Origin: Ctena decussata
Lineage: Eukaryota; Mollusca; Bivalvia; Lucinida; Lucinidae
Assembly: GCA_963989385.1 (NCBI GenBank)
Contig: OZ022515.1
Coordinates: 10,262,803 to 10,326,802 of the forward strand
Length of the DNA stretch: 64,000 nucleotides
Direction of reading: 5' to 3'
This document shows, in pieces, positions 1-14,400 of the stretch. The notes beneath the pieces are model-generated. The model was not told the DNA's origin, did not search any database, and saw only the letters and a list, made by a program, of their open reading frames with translations. The position numbers and the translations under genes were made by a program. Every line of letters starts with the position of its first letter. Positions within the stretch are counted from its first letter, which is position 1.

Positions 1-1232
1 TTTTTGCAGAAAAGGCTATCTGAGTTAGAATCTTGTGTGAATCCTGGAGATAATACACTGCTCAAAATATTTCAAGGAACACCAAATATTTTTCCATAGA
101 CAACAGTGCAACGCATCCCCACTTTGAGGTTATATACTTTCGATCGATAAAGACACGGATTTTCCAATTATTTTACCATTTTTCTAAAGAGGGACAAGGT
201 TACTGATTGCACAGGATTTGATCCAATATTTGCCCTGCCCTTGTCCATGGACAGATTTAAGTAAAACTGGAATTTTTCTAAAAATTTGCAATTTTTCAGA
301 ACAGATGAAAAGCGTGAAAATTTCAACCAAAACCAAAAGAACCTTTTTGTCTATGAATTGAATGTCGTTCAAGATGACCCTTATTGAGAAGATCCCTTTG
401 AACTGAAGTTTATGAGATTTTATAGACTTCAGCAAAATTACTCAATTTCAGAAAATAAGAAAGTTGCAAAACTTGTACCATGGAAATGAGCAGGGCATCT
501 GTTGTGTTGAAATTCTGGTTGTCTTAAACTTTGATTCTTCTTAAAAGTGTTCAAAAAAAATGGAAATTCTTGCCCACTGACGGTCAAATTTATGAGCCGT
601 TAAACTGGCCATATGTTGTAGTAACATCTATGGAAAAATACCTGCTGTTCCTTTAAATATTTTTAGCAGTGTATAATAGAGAACATATTGGAAATCTTAG
701 TATTCCTTGTTTTTGCAAAAAAGGCTATCTGAGTTAGAATCTTGTATGAGTCCTGGAGATAATATAAAGGAGAACATATTGGAAATCTTAGTATTCCTTG
801 TTTTTCCAGAAAAGGCTATCTGAGTTAGAATCTTGTGTGAATCCTGTAGATAATATAATAGAGAACATATTGGAATTCTGAATATTCTTTGTTTTTGCAG
901 AAAAGGCTATCTGAGTTAGAATCTTGTATGAGTCCTGGAGATGATATAATAGAGAACATATTGGAAATCCTAGTATTCCTTGTTTTTGCAGAAAAGGCTA
1001 TCTGAGTTAGAATCTTGTATGAGTCCTGGTGATAATATAATAGAGAACATATTGGAAATCCTAGTATTCCTTGTTTTTGCAGAAAAGGCTATCTGAGTTA
1101 GAATCTTGTATGAGTCCTGGTGATAATATAATAGAGAACAGATTAGAAATCTGAATATTCTTTGTTTTTGCAGAAAAGGCTATCTGAGTTAGAATCTTGT
1201 GTGAATCCTGGAGATAATGTGATAGAGAACAG
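1..1232 (+). repeat. 91-bp tandem array of a CEP152 splice acceptor plus exon start
   Basis: Seven copies of AAAAGGCTATCTGAG begin at 10, 719, 810, 901, 992, 1083 and 1174. From the second copy on the period is exactly 91 bp. The first gap is 709, which is 91 plus a 616-bp MITE and its 2-bp target duplication. Each unit is about 32 nt of intron end (tgtttttgcag) and about 59 nt of exon start. The copy at 719 has lost its AG (gcaa). Only the last copy carries the rest of the exon. The array may begin left of the window. Confidence 0.95.
56..671. mobile_element. Tc1/mariner-type MITE with TA duplication
   Basis: Begins CACTGCTCAAAATATTT and ends with the inverted AAATATTTTTAGCAGTG. The imperfect inverted repeats are about 48 bp. 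TA lies at both flanks (54-55, 672-673). Removing the element and one TA restores an intact 91-bp repeat. No coding frame of note inside. Confidence 0.85.
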
Positions 1233-1293
1233 ACTGAAGAAAGATATTGACAACCTGAAGAGAGAGAAGAAAGTTCTTCTTGAGGATATTGAG
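1174..1293 (+). CDS. CEP152: CEP152 exon 1 of window
   Basis: Forty codons, phase 0 to 0, from KRLSELESC to KKVLLEDIE. The acceptor is tttttgcag and the donor gag|gtacct. Only this last copy of the 91-bp array continues into a full exon with a donor, so it is taken as the real exon. Confidence 0.75.
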
Positions 1294-2418
1294 GTACCTT
1301 GTGAATTTGGTTTAAGATGGAATTTTTTTTCCTTGCAAAATAATCCCAAAAATCTAGATCCCTCTTGTAAGATGGATCAAGATTTTTGGAATTATTTTGG
1401 AAGAGAAAAACCTATCTAATAGGAGAATTACACAATACTGATATATGTATTGGAGTACTTTTGGAAAGTGAAAGCCCTGTCTTATAGCCAAGTATATTAT
1501 ATAGTATTCATACATACGGTTGTTGAAGGTATTGAACTGATCACACTAAATGAGCTGTGACATGACAAAACCAACGAAGTGGATGTGCACCATGTAAAGA
1601 CTCAGATCAGCCTAGGCATTCACCCAGTCTGATCAGAGTCTTCGCTGTCAGCATGGAGGTAGCCCAGGCTGAACTGAGTTTTCGCTGGGTGCACATGCCA
1701 CTTAGTTGGTTTTGTCATGTTGTGGCACAAATGTTTGAAAAGAAATTCTTGAGCGAACAGTATATAAACAGAGCTTCAGATGGTTTTTCCCTGGAAGCTC
1801 TGTTTTTCAATCACCTTTACTGAAAGATTGGTTCAAAATCAGTGAATTATTCTTGAAAGTGCTGTAAAACCCATATCTATACAAACTTGAATATTTAGGA
1901 AGTAATTTTAAGTTGTATCTGTGTTCCCACTTTTATTGTATTTAAACAATTTATGTTTTATCTTTAAAGGAGATGCAGAAAAGACTGGACGAGATCTCGA
2001 GAAGTGAAGAAAAACTGACCGAGCTGAATCAAGACCTGAGTAAACAGATCTCCGACATGGTGAAAGAATATGACCATGACAAAAGAGAGGCTGTGGAAAG
2101 GTAAAGGTCACTTTATCAGGGTTATAAGAAAGCTTTAAGTACAGTCAAACTTGCCTTAACGGTCAATCAAGAAGACAACCAAAAACTGGGTGCTCAAAAC
2201 AGGTGACCCCCTTAACACAGGTTCACTTGCACTGTATTTTCATTTAAGGGACCCAGCAAAGGTGGCTTTTAAAGATGGATGACCTTTTAATATGGTGAAC
2301 CCTTAAAACAGATTTAACTGTATTAAAATGTATGGTCTGGAAAAGACAAAATTACTTGAAGTTATGGGTTTGAGTCGTGTTGAACTAGAGCATACTGTAT
2401 TAACCCTGTAAATGCAAC

Positions 2419-2451
<33 letters not shown>

Positions 2452-5400
2452 ACAGCCCCCCTCCCCAGTCGTTTAATAGGACTAATACGGTAGATTGTCA
2501 GATCAGTCTTAGCCAGCCTTAAAGTGCACAGCGAAGACTCTGCTCAGATTGAGCAGATGCCCAGGCTGATCTGAGTCTTCATGTGGTGCATATGCCACTT
2601 TTTTTTTCTCGTGTTGCAGCTCATATGTTTGACTTAGATATTTAGGGTTCATTCTAGAGATAAAAAAAACACCCTTTTATAGCCGAATAAATATCATAGA
2701 TGTTGTTTTCACAGGGTACAGCGAGCGTGTGATCAGGTGAACGAGACATCACGTAAACAACTCCGAGAGGAAATGACGCTACAGTTTGACACAGAGAGAT
2801 CTGCTTTGATTGCTAAATATGAGAAAGAACTCAATGGACTAAGGTTTGTAATTGTTTGTGATGCTTCACTTAGCACAAAATGCCAATTGTTTTGGGACTC
2901 CACCCTCTTTGGCAGTGACTCTCTTGGAATCTCCAGCTTTTACAAGGTTATTGGGGTCCATCCTCTTTTCCAGTGACTGTCTAGAAATCTCCAAAATGTC
3001 TGAAGGGTTTTGATAGATAGTGTCTGCCTAGATTGATATTACATTTCATCATATACTTTAAAGAATATGAAACTGTTTTCTTTGCGCTGGATTCTAAGGT
3101 ATTCCGATAGTTAATAGTTTTCAAATACAGGTGATTGAGTTGGAATCGGAAGGAATGTAATTGCAATTTTTTGTGTGTTTTATTGGTTTATACTGTAAAT
3201 TTCTGAGTATTGGGCTGCACTGTTTGCCATTCCATCTGCATCTTTTGGATGCATTACTGCATTGTGAAATCTAATTGTCCCATTTCTCATTTAGGACATA
3301 TATGGTAATTATTTTAGCTGTCCCAATATTTAGAATTTTTATGGTATTTTCATAATTGTAGGGATGAACTGAAGACTGCCGAGGCAGAGATTGACAGAGT
3401 GAAGAATGTGTATGTTACTTTATGTGAGGAGAAAGATAAACTGGAGGAAAGATTGACTGAAGAATGGAAAGAAAGAAAAGATTCAGAAATTAAACAGGTA
3501 TGTGTGGGAAAGTTGTTGTTTATACATAGCCAGGTACATGTTATGTATTTATTGTGAATTTATTTTGTTACAAGGTATGATTTTCGCCTTAAAAACAATG
3601 ACAGAAATCTAGATCTGTCTTAAAGAAGTGAGTGACTGGATAGTCCGTGCCGTGCCGCTTCCCTTTCTAGGCTCCTGTTCTATATACGCGGGGTATACGC
3701 GTTTGTCATGAGCACAGAACAGGAGCCTAGAGAGGGAAGCGGCACGGCCCGGACTATCCAGTCACTCACTTCTTTGTTCAATACCACTAGCCTGGACCGG
3801 GCCGCTCTACCCGAGTTGTCAACACCCAGAAACCCTAATCACAGTAGAAGCTTAACCAGTATAACTAGCAGTAGCTGTATGTCTCTGACCACAGAAGAGT
3901 CTGCATCGAATATCACTGTGATTGAAACAGCCAATCAGAGCAAAAAAGACATCACAGCTCGCCTGACGCTTCTACATCCAAGATGCCTAAAAGACGTAAC
4001 ATATCCACGTCTAAGGGTCGTGAGCGCGAAAGGTACTGGATATATCAGCTTCATACACTGAAACCTTTGGGTCTTAATGTGTTTGGGTAGATGATAGATT
4101 ACAGTCATTTTAGCTAGATCTGTCTTAAAGATAGATCTTACTTTTTGTGATTGTTTTGAAAGAGAAAATATCAGGTGGATCTAGACTTCCAAGAAAACAT
4201 TTGCTTGTGGGCCCAAACGAAAGTTGGTATGCATGACAAGACATAGAGTATACAAATGGCTTTGAATTGGAGATATTTTGGTAGATTGATAGTAATTAGT
4301 ATAAATAGATCACAAAACCCAACCAGAAAAAAAGTGTGAAAGATCAATTGAGCAGTTACATAGCAAATTAACAAAGTGGCATTTGGGTTAAGCGAATACT
4401 CAGGTCAGCCTGAGCATCCACCCAGTCAGATCAGAATCTTCGCTGTGTGCTTTAAGGGCAGCTGAGTGTCTAAGCTACCTCTGTGCCCACAGTGAAGACT
4501 TTGATCAGATTGGGCAGATGCCTAGGCTGATCTAAGTCTTTGCTGGGCATACATGCAACTTCGTTGGTTTTGTTGTGTTGGGGTTCTTTGTTTCAGTAAG
4601 TGATATTTATGCAAACCAGTGAAAACAATGGAAAGAGATGATAAGATATAAACATAGTTGGTTTTACAAACTGTATTTATTCCGTTATATGAATGAGCCA
4701 TGACCCGAGAAAAAACACCAAAGTGGTTGTGCGCCCAGTGCAGACTCAGATTATCCTGGGCATCCACCCAGTCTGACCAGACTCTAGCTGTGCACTTAAA
4801 GGGTAGCTAAGGGTCAGATTATCCTAGGCATCCACCCAGTCTGACCAGACTCCTTGGTAAGCACTTAAAGGGTAGCTAAGGGTCTAAGCTACCTCCATGC
4901 TGACAGCGAAGACTCTGATCAGACTGGGCAGATGCCCAGGCTGATCTGAGTCTGCGCTGGGTGCACAACCACTTTGTTGGTTTTGTCGTGTTGCGGCTCA
5001 AATGTTGTAGCATTCTTGCTCTTTCAGATTAAAGAGTCCATGGTGAAAGAAAACAGTCTAGCTATACTTAGAATGGAAGAAAATTTGGAAAAGAAAAGAG
5101 AAGCAGAAATCGAAAAGTTAAAACAAGATATAGACAACGAACAACAAAGTGAAATAACAAAACTGAAAACAGATTTTGAAAATGAGAGAATAAAGTTAGA
5201 AACTGAAAAGTTAGAAGGGATCGAAAAATTGCAAGAAGAAGTTAAAAGAGAACTTGAAAGCGAAAAGTTTAAACTGAAAGCTGAATTCGACGAAGAAAAG
5301 TTAAAGTTGCAGAATGAGAAATTGAATGAAATTGAAAGGATTACAAATGAGTTCAAGAATCGAAGTATAGAAATTCAAGAAAAGAATGAAGTTATTAGTG

Positions 5401-8400
5401 TGAAGGATTTGGAAATAATCAAAATTCAAGAAAAGTATGAAACAGAATTGAAGTATCTCAAGGACAGATATGAAGAACAATTGAAAACACAAAAGGAAAG
5501 TACTGAGAAGGAGAAAAACCTATTGCAAGAAAAGCTTGAAAGTGAAATTAAGACATTGCAGGATATCTTAGAGAAAGAAAAATTAAATGATATTGAAAAA
5601 ATAAAGAAAGAAAAATCAAATGAGATTGAAAAACTGAAACAAGAAATTGAAAAGTTAAAACTTGAAATTGAAAGATTAAACAGGGAGCTGGAAGAACAGA
5701 TGAATGAAACTGTTAGAATTGATAAGGAAAACAAGTCTGTGATAGAAAGATTGAATAAGGACATACAAGAACACAAAGAGAAATTACAGAAATCAGAAAA
5801 TGTGGAAATGGAAAATAAGTCTGTGATTGAAAAACTGAAAGAGAAAGAAGCTGAAATAGTAAGAATAAAAGAGTCCTCTGAAAAGGAAAACAAAGCTTTA
5901 GTAGACAGATTAATGGAAAAAGACATTGAACTTGAAAGAACTAAAGAGTTTTCCACAAAGGAAAATAGTGCTATGATAAACAGTTTGAAAGAGAAAGACT
6001 CTGAGATAGAATTGAAAGTGAGTGAATACAAAGCTGTGATAGACAGATTGAAAAAAGAAAAAGACGAGATAGAAAATCAACTCCATGCTTTAGATGAAAA
6101 AGTAGAAACGATGAAGTCAGAGTTTCGAGAGAGTATGAGGAAAGAAATGGAATTGGAACTGAAGATGGCAGTAGAAACACAGGTGAGAACCATGACACGA
6201 CAAAACCAACAATGTGGTTGTGCGCCCAGCGCAGACACAGATCGGCCTGGGCATCCGCCCAGCCTGATCAGAGTCTTCGCTGTCCGCATGGAGGTAGCTT
6301 AGACCCTTAGCTACCCTTTGAGCTCTAAATGAAGACTCCGATCAAACTGGGCGGATGTCCAGGCTTATCTGAGTCTGCGCTAGGCGCACAACCACATTGT
6401 TGGTTTTGCCATGTCGTGGATCATATGACTGATTGTGTGTGTCTGAGAATATGGAGAGAAAATATTTACAACTACAATGATAATCTTATTGCTATTTTAA
6501 CTCCGTAGCCAGATACAGTCATTGTCACATACTTAGTATTATATTAAGCGCAATATCCTGCAGTTTGCATGTGTGATTATATGCTTTTTGTGCAAAGGTT
6601 ATCATGTCTCATGATGCCCATGCAGGATGTTTGGAATAATGCTGATGATATTAACTATGACATCAGTGGGCTAGTTCAGCATTAAAGTATGCAGTTCTTT
6701 GTGCATCTTTTCATGATTTTTGCATCAAATGTCAATGGTTTCTATTAAAGATCTGAGTATGTGGTAAGCAAATGGTGACACAGCTTTTTGTTTGTCACTT
6801 TATCATCCCTTGACTATTATCAGCCCTGAACGGAAGCTGTAGGGCTAATAATGCAATCTCAGCAGCCTCGCATCTTATCATTTTCCCCAACTCGTTTAAT
6901 AAATTCAATAATACATGAGCACTCATGTAAGATATTTTATTTATTCTTAAAGAAAAGAAATTTGTTTCTTGAAAGGTTGACTCCAGTTGAGTTGAGAAGG
7001 GTGGCAAAAATGAAAAGCAAAGGTCACACAAGACAAAATTAAACTCCCCAAGGGCCTTGCATCTTACCAAAGGGGGGGGGGCATCATGTAGAGCCTAAAG
7101 TTTAGTAAATCAGCCACTGTCAATTGTTAAGGTGGCTGAGAATACTTGCAGAGGAAGCAAGCTCCTCTAGAAGCAAATTCTTTCATGAAAGCGTAGCCCA
7201 TTTAAATGAGCTAACTTACCCAGAGAGGCAAACAGGACTCCATGCAAATTGATAAAACATTGTTTTCAGAAAAGGGGCAGGGGGTATTTATTAAAGCAGG
7301 GGTGTTTATTATGATTAATACAGTATTAGAAAATTGAGAACTGCAGTAGATATAGGCCTTAGAGTGAGATACACTGTGATACATAGGTTTAATCAATTGT
7401 TTGGAAGTTGTATGATCTTTTTGATAGGGGATTAAAGGATTTTAAGATCAGAGATTTTGTCATTTTGACCTTCTGTTATCAAATTTAGGTATTTACTATT
7501 TGTGCCAAATCAAAAGGGGTCTCATGATTTTTTATCAAATTGAAACAAAAGCAAAATCACATTGAGCAATTTCTTACAACTTTTAATGGTGCAAGAAGGC
7601 CAGTACCAAAACTGAAAATATTTGAATTTGCAAACAGTGTAGAGGTAGCATCATTTGGATCTAAGTTGTTTGCCCTGTGGTCTGTGAATTCTGGAAATGA
7701 CATAGAGTGGATCCAATTTTTTTTGAAATTTTAACAATGTTTTTTTTTATCAGCTTTTTTAGGGATTCAAGGGTTTGGTGTTGTAGCTAACACTGTAGAC
7801 TAAATGGGAATAGACAATTTGATGTGATAAGACCTTTCTAGAGGAGAAATTTTGGTAATAGACCTGTAAGGAGTATTTTTAGCTTGTCTGTACAAAAGTA
7901 CATGGAGCTATTGTTGTCACCTGGCCTTGATGTGGGCATGGGCGTCACACTTTAAAGTTTTCTGACCAAAATATCTTTTATCTGATTGGCAAGGGGCTGT
8001 CAGGCGAGCTATCCTGTATGCGGACAGGTCTTGTTCAGGGAGTGGACTGTTTGAAAAAAGATATATAGCATAAGGTACTTTCACCCTAAACCTAGTCTTC
8101 AACTTTATTGAAATAAGTAATAGTTTTAATCTATAATCACTTCATCTGTTTACATTCTTAGCAGATTAAAAGCAGAAGTGAAGTAGACATACATTTATCC
8201 TCTCAAATTGCTATTGAAAAATATATAGTAGACATAATTATACTCATAGTGAAAATCCATTAATCATTTAATGCAGCTGCATACATATATTTTGAGTTAT
8301 TTTCTGCTGTTTCTTCATAAATTATAGATAGTCTCTCATAACTCCCTGGTATATAGATAGTCTCTCATAACTCCCTGGCAACCTATGTCCCATGCATATC

Positions 8401-11400
8401 CTCAACTTTCAATTAAATTTTCTGTATGTCGAAGATCTGTGACATCAAAGTTTTTTTTCCCAAAACGCAGCTTATTCATTGGATTGTTCTATCAATTTTA
8501 ACAATCAGAATGCCACATAAGCCAAAAATTTGGGGCCATAAATTTGGCTGTTTTTTTTTCTATTTCTCCACGTAACATATGTTGGGGGCTGTCAACAGAA
8601 TCATCACTTTGTGGTGGCTCTGTTGACAGCACACAATATATGTTTCTATGCAAAACTTAAAAAATAGCAACAAAAATATCCCCAAAATTTTGTCATGACT
8701 AAAAAGCCAAACAATTAATATTGGAATTGAATATATAGCAATAAAATATACACAATCTACATGCAGTCACTTGTCTGATTGATTTCAAAGATTATGATAC
8801 AAGACAAATGTAAAATCATAGCAAAGGATCAATATACATGTGTTATCAAATTATACTTTTTGATAAGGAATAATAGATAAGAAATAAATAAATGAATAAT
8901 CAGAAAAATGTCATCGTTGTGTTTCTGAAAATCCTTTTTGTGTGTGTCTGAGGATAAATAATTAGTAATGGATTTAATTTAACATAAAAACTGAAAATTA
9001 AAATTTTTGATGACGTAAACCGGACATGTTGTAATAGTCAGTGCTATATGGTACTTTGTGTTGTGTTACAGTTCATAAAATTAATGTAATGTGACATTTG
9101 ATTTGATAACATAAAAATCTTACGAGTCTATGTCATTTCTTATTGGCTAGTCAGGGGATTTTCTTTGTGTTCATAGGGGCTGAAAACAGGGCCCATTCCC
9201 AAACAGAATTTCTTTAAAATCATGCTGAATTCCCAAATTTTGCAACTTATACCTGGAATTGTCATTCCCAAATAGCCAAATTTTTTCCCAATTTTAGGAA
9301 AAGGGCCCTATTCCCAAAATACCTGGATAAAGCCCTGATAGTTTTACATTGCTGAAACTGCCTGCTGTGGGGTGCAAAGTACTACCTTTTGAAAGGTGAA
9401 AAATGTGAAAATGTGCTGCTGTGGGGTGCAAAGTACCACCTTTTGAAAGGTGAAAAATGTGAAAATGTGCATTAGTTAACTCAGAATGAGGACAACTGTA
9501 TTGAAAATTTTCAATTTGGGAGGTAAATTGTTGGTTTTTCAGGGAACACTCAGATTGGCCGGGACCCAGTCGGATCAGAATCTTTGCTGTCGGCATGGGG
9601 CTAGCTTAGACCCTTAGCTACCCTTTAAGTTCAAAGCAAAGACTCTAATATGACTGCACAGATGCCCAGGCTGATCTGAGTCTTCATGTGGCACACATGC
9701 CACTTTGTTGATTTTGTCATGTCATGGCAAAATAGTTTATTTTGTCATGTCATGGCAAAATAGTTTTGAATTGATAGAACAGTGAAAGAATCTTAGAAAA
9801 ACTGATTCAGAATACATCTAAGGATCATGCCATTCAATGACAGGACTTTGAATATGGATTAGATAATAGTGAAGGGATAGGAATATCAGAATAAAATGAT
9901 TTGAGCTACTTAAAAGGGGATGATAATATTCAATGAATGGAAGTTGAGTATGGATAAATCTGATGATGCTGGGATAACAAAGGTTGATGAATATGATGAG
10001 GACGACATTTTATTTCAGGTGAGTATCATAAGAGAATACTTGTCATTTAGAGCCAGTTCAGGGATGGAAACTAGTGGGGGCCGTTTGCCCAAGGGGAGTT
10101 AAAAACAGGCTGGGCTTGGTTACTGCAAATACTTGGGGCCAGCTGTTCAAAACTAACGATGTCGCTAGTTAACGTTTCATTAAAATTTCAAACATTAAGA
10201 TTTCAAATATGCCAATATTTTTTGTTGAAAAAATGTGAGAAGCTTTTGCACTGCATAAGCTTCTCACAATTTTTCAACAAAAAATATCAGTGTATTTGAC
10301 TATAAAGTCATAAAAGACTTAATGAGTTGACCTCTTAACGAGCTTGTTAGGCTAAGATGCTTTGAACAGCAGGGCCCAGGGCTACTGACAGAATTCTTGG
10401 AACCAACAGAACTTGAAATTGACGTCATCATCTTCAGTATCATTGGACCCAGTTTTGGAAAACCCCTTTTTCTCTTCCATTTTCTTTGGCTTTAACTCTT
10501 TAAGCACCAAACAGCAGACAACAAAATTTTGTCTGCAATATTTAAAAAAAATATCTTGTCCAAGATATTTCATACTAAGAATTGTATGAGGGCAAACAAT
10601 GTAGATCTAGATGAGGCGGCTCATGTTGAGCCGCTCATCTAGATCTCCACTGTTTGCAAATTCTGCTATTTCCGCCTTTGGTACATAAAGTGTTAAACTC
10701 TCTTGTCTAGACTTCGAAATAAGCACATTTTATGGAATTAGCACTTCCATTTCGATATCATTCTAGTTCTCTTTTGCATATGAAGCTAAATATATCTTTT
10801 AATACCTATTAATGCACAAGTTTATTACTTTTCTGATAAAAAAGCATAGGTCGCACATGAGACATCAGCTGTGAGAAGTGATATACCGTACTTGACCCTT
10901 TTAGTGCACTGTGCGGTTAACTTTTTCAAAATGGCGGTAAATACTTTACATAAATTTTCTTTCTTTAAAAGTGAAAAGAAAAGGCTGATCATTTCACACA
11001 GATAGATGGGCAGGCTTTTTGCTGTTTGTGTTGAGATCCCTTTTCACCTGATTCCAGGACTAAAATGGAATCAGTTTAATATCAAATATTAATGGTAAAT
11101 GACACAATTTAAGCTTACCCCAAAAATACTAAAAATTGGGACACCTAAACAAATATTTAAGCTGTCCTAACGATTGGGTTTTTAAATGCAGTAATGCATC
11201 AGAATGGTTAACAGCGCAGACCCTGATCAGACTGCTTGTTCAGGAGCAGCCTGATCAGGGTCTGCAATGTTTGCTCAGACCTGTCTGTCCCAATACTTAG
11301 CAGAACTTTTATAAGGGCATATAGAGTTTACCCTGTCAGTGTGTGCGTTTGTGTGTTTGTGTGTGTGTTACCAGAATTGTGTCCCACCCATAACTTTGTC

Positions 11401-14400
11401 CTGCATGTTGGGATTTCAAAGTTATTTGGCGCAAATGATCATCATGACAAGACGATATGTCGCATGCAAGAATTATATCACTATCAAAGGTCAAGGTCAC
11501 TTTGACTACCTAACTTTGTACATAGGCCACAGTGGAACATGTTTGTGTCCGGCCCATCACTTTGTCCTGCACGGTGATATTTCAAAATTATGTGGCATAA
11601 ATGATCATAATGACATGACGATGGTTTCATGCAAAAACCATATTCTTAGCTTGAAGGTCAAGGTCTTAGTGCGCACATGAACTTCGTGCATAGCCATTGT
11701 GTAACATGTTTTGTGTCCGGTCCATAATTTTGTCCTGCATAGTGGAATTTAAAATTATTTGGCATGAATAATTATCATGAAAAGAGGATGTATCACGTGC
11801 TAGAACCATGTCACTAGCTCAAAGGTCTAGGTCACATTTGGCACTTGAACTTTGTGCATAGGCTTCAGTGAAAACATTTTTGTGTCTGGCTGCATGGTGA
11901 GATTTTAAATTATTTGGCATAAATGATCATCATGGCAAGACAATGTGTTATATGCAAGAACCCTGTCGCTAGCCTAAAGGTCTAGGTCACAGTCTGCACT
12001 TAAACTTTGTGCATAGGCTACAAACTTGGTCATGCATGTTGGGATTTCAATAACTTTGTCCTGTCTGGTGGAATTTCAACATTATTTGTCAAGACAAATC
12101 GTCGCACTCAATGACATGTCACTAGCTTAAAGGTCAAGGTCATAGTGCGCACTTAGCTATGTAAATGGGCTATAATGAAAACATGTTTGTGTCATATTCA
12201 TGTCTAAGGTTTGACTGCAAAATAAATGTAAGTCACTGTAACTAAAATTAACAGTTCCTTGATCCTAAAAGTGCCAGTACCTTACTCAAGGTGCCATCTT
12301 ACTCAAGGCATTGGGGGCTGGAGGGGGGGGGGGCCATCCATGTCCAGTGGACACATTTCTAGTATTAGACTGATTTTAATATCAGGGGTCATTCTCAAGA
12401 TGGAAAAAAACAATTGCTTATACTCAAAGAAATGTCCCACAATTGATTAAGGTTTGTTAATCTTTTAATAATCACGATACATTGCTTCAAATTATTTAAC
12501 TCTAATACAATGCCCTTTGTCTAAATCCAAACCTGATATCTGTTAATAGTATTCATCATGTTATTGTTTCAGAAAAATTCTTTTATTCCCATCAAAATTA
12601 GTTCATATATTTTTCAATTTATTCTTGGTCGTATATTGTCTTATGGAATGCAAAGACAAAAGAGATTTAAAACTTGTATAAACAGGGTTAAAGTAACAAG
12701 AAATTATTATACTCCAAGGTTTGGGAAATGATATTTCACGTTAATAGCCCTGTTGAAGATGAAATATCAAATTTTGTTTTAAAGCACTATTGGCAGGATT
12801 TGGAAATATGAAAAAATTTGAGGGTAATATATTTGTTCATTGCCACATATTTGTTCATATATATATTTGTTCATTGCCACATTGTGGTAGTTTGTGTGAT
12901 TGATATAGCAATGAACTTTGGAATAATTTAACAAAATATATATATGGATTTGGGTTTTTGAACTGTGGAACTTACAGTCAGTCAACTCTTGATATCTCGA
13001 AGTCAAATTTCAGCCCAAACTACTGATATCTAAAAGTAAATTTTCTGGTACCAGAAAATTTACTTTGAGATATCAGTAGTTTGAGATATTAGGAGTTGAA
13101 ATGTAAATAAAAATAGGAAATATATTCTTTGATTCAAGAAGATATTTTGAGATATCAGTGTTCGAGATATCAGGAGTTGACTGTATTTTTTTTTCTGGAT
13201 AACATAAACAAAACTTTCTTGTTTGCATGAGAAAATTAATTGATTTGATAGTTGCTGAAATTTCTTACTGTGGCAAGAAATAATTGGTTTACACCATACC
13301 TGTCAACTTTTTGGAAACCTCATACACAGTGTATAAGCGGACAGTCACCAAATCGGAAGCGACAATTGACTGTACACCCGAAAATCATTAGTGTGACATA
13401 AACAACTTGTGAGGTGAAACGGTCAAAAGCAGGTAAGTCCTTATCGAATTTGTTCTTTTAGATGCGGTTTTCGACATCGGGCAGAGAATTGGATGTACTT
13501 TACCTGTAGCATTGTCAGTTTGACATATCACCACCCAATCTCTGTGTAAAAATCAAGTTTTCCTGCTTAATCACCAGTTTTGCTTTATTTTTTGTCGATC
13601 GACACGGACAATCGGGGTTAAAAAGACTAGAATTATGGCATCATTTCTGTTAAAACCAACATAAAATCATCGCTACATCTTTATCCTGTGATATCCAATA
13701 GCTGAATCAATCGAAACATTACTTTAAACAAATATATTGCCTCCTGAATCGCACACGTTCGTCTCATTCGACTGTCCGACTAGTGACAAAAACAAAAAAT
13801 GGTGTTGAACGACTAGCGACGATTTTCTTGTAAGTCTTATTGAGCAGAAAATGTGTTAGTAAATATTTTTACTCATGTATTCTTTATCGAAATATAACGA
13901 CAACGGAGGGTATGAACTTCTACTGGATTGAGTTTGTTTCAGAAGTCCAGTATGCTGTTTATATCTACCATAAATTTGCACAGACTAGCATGGCAGGCTT
14001 AATGATTTATTCGTAAGATTCGAAATAAATTGAAAATACTTAGAGTGTTTCTGAATTTTTCTGTGTAAAGAAAATGTACTTTGAATGTGTTTTCAAACAG
14101 GCGAAACTAATAACAACGGTCAGACTAGCCGCTTAAAAGAAATGAAAACATATTTTACAAACGGCACAATATTGTCTCATAGATCTACAACCCTATACTA
14201 CCCTTCTACATCCTCTTTGCTCTCCCTAGCCTAAATTACAAATGTAGGTCGAGGACGTGTGCTTGCATCAAGTGCGTAATGTGGGGGTTGTTTTAGTTTT
14301 CTGGTGTGTGATTTTTGTGTATATACCTGAATATGTGCGGTTATAACCAACGGTACTTGTCATTTACTGTCGGAGGAGAACGTACCTGTTATTAGATAGT

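Noticed and set aside
1..1232. CRISPR-like array
   Set aside because: Direct repeats with no unique spacers, in an animal intron; the unit is a splice border.
5426..6031. Long minus-strand Ser/Phe-rich frames opposite exons 5 and 12
   Set aside because: They mirror the E/K-rich coiled-coil codons on the plus strand. Low-complexity shadows.
4974..6302. A 442-codon frame as a single gene
   Set aside because: Its first 18 and last 40 codons translate family-A MITEs and intron. Splice borders and CEP152 homology limit coding to 5028-6182.
11236..11680. Overlapping 89- and 113-codon frames
   Set aside because: They lie in a decayed tandem repeat with 'aaggtcaaggtcac' units; no protein-like conservation or splice support.
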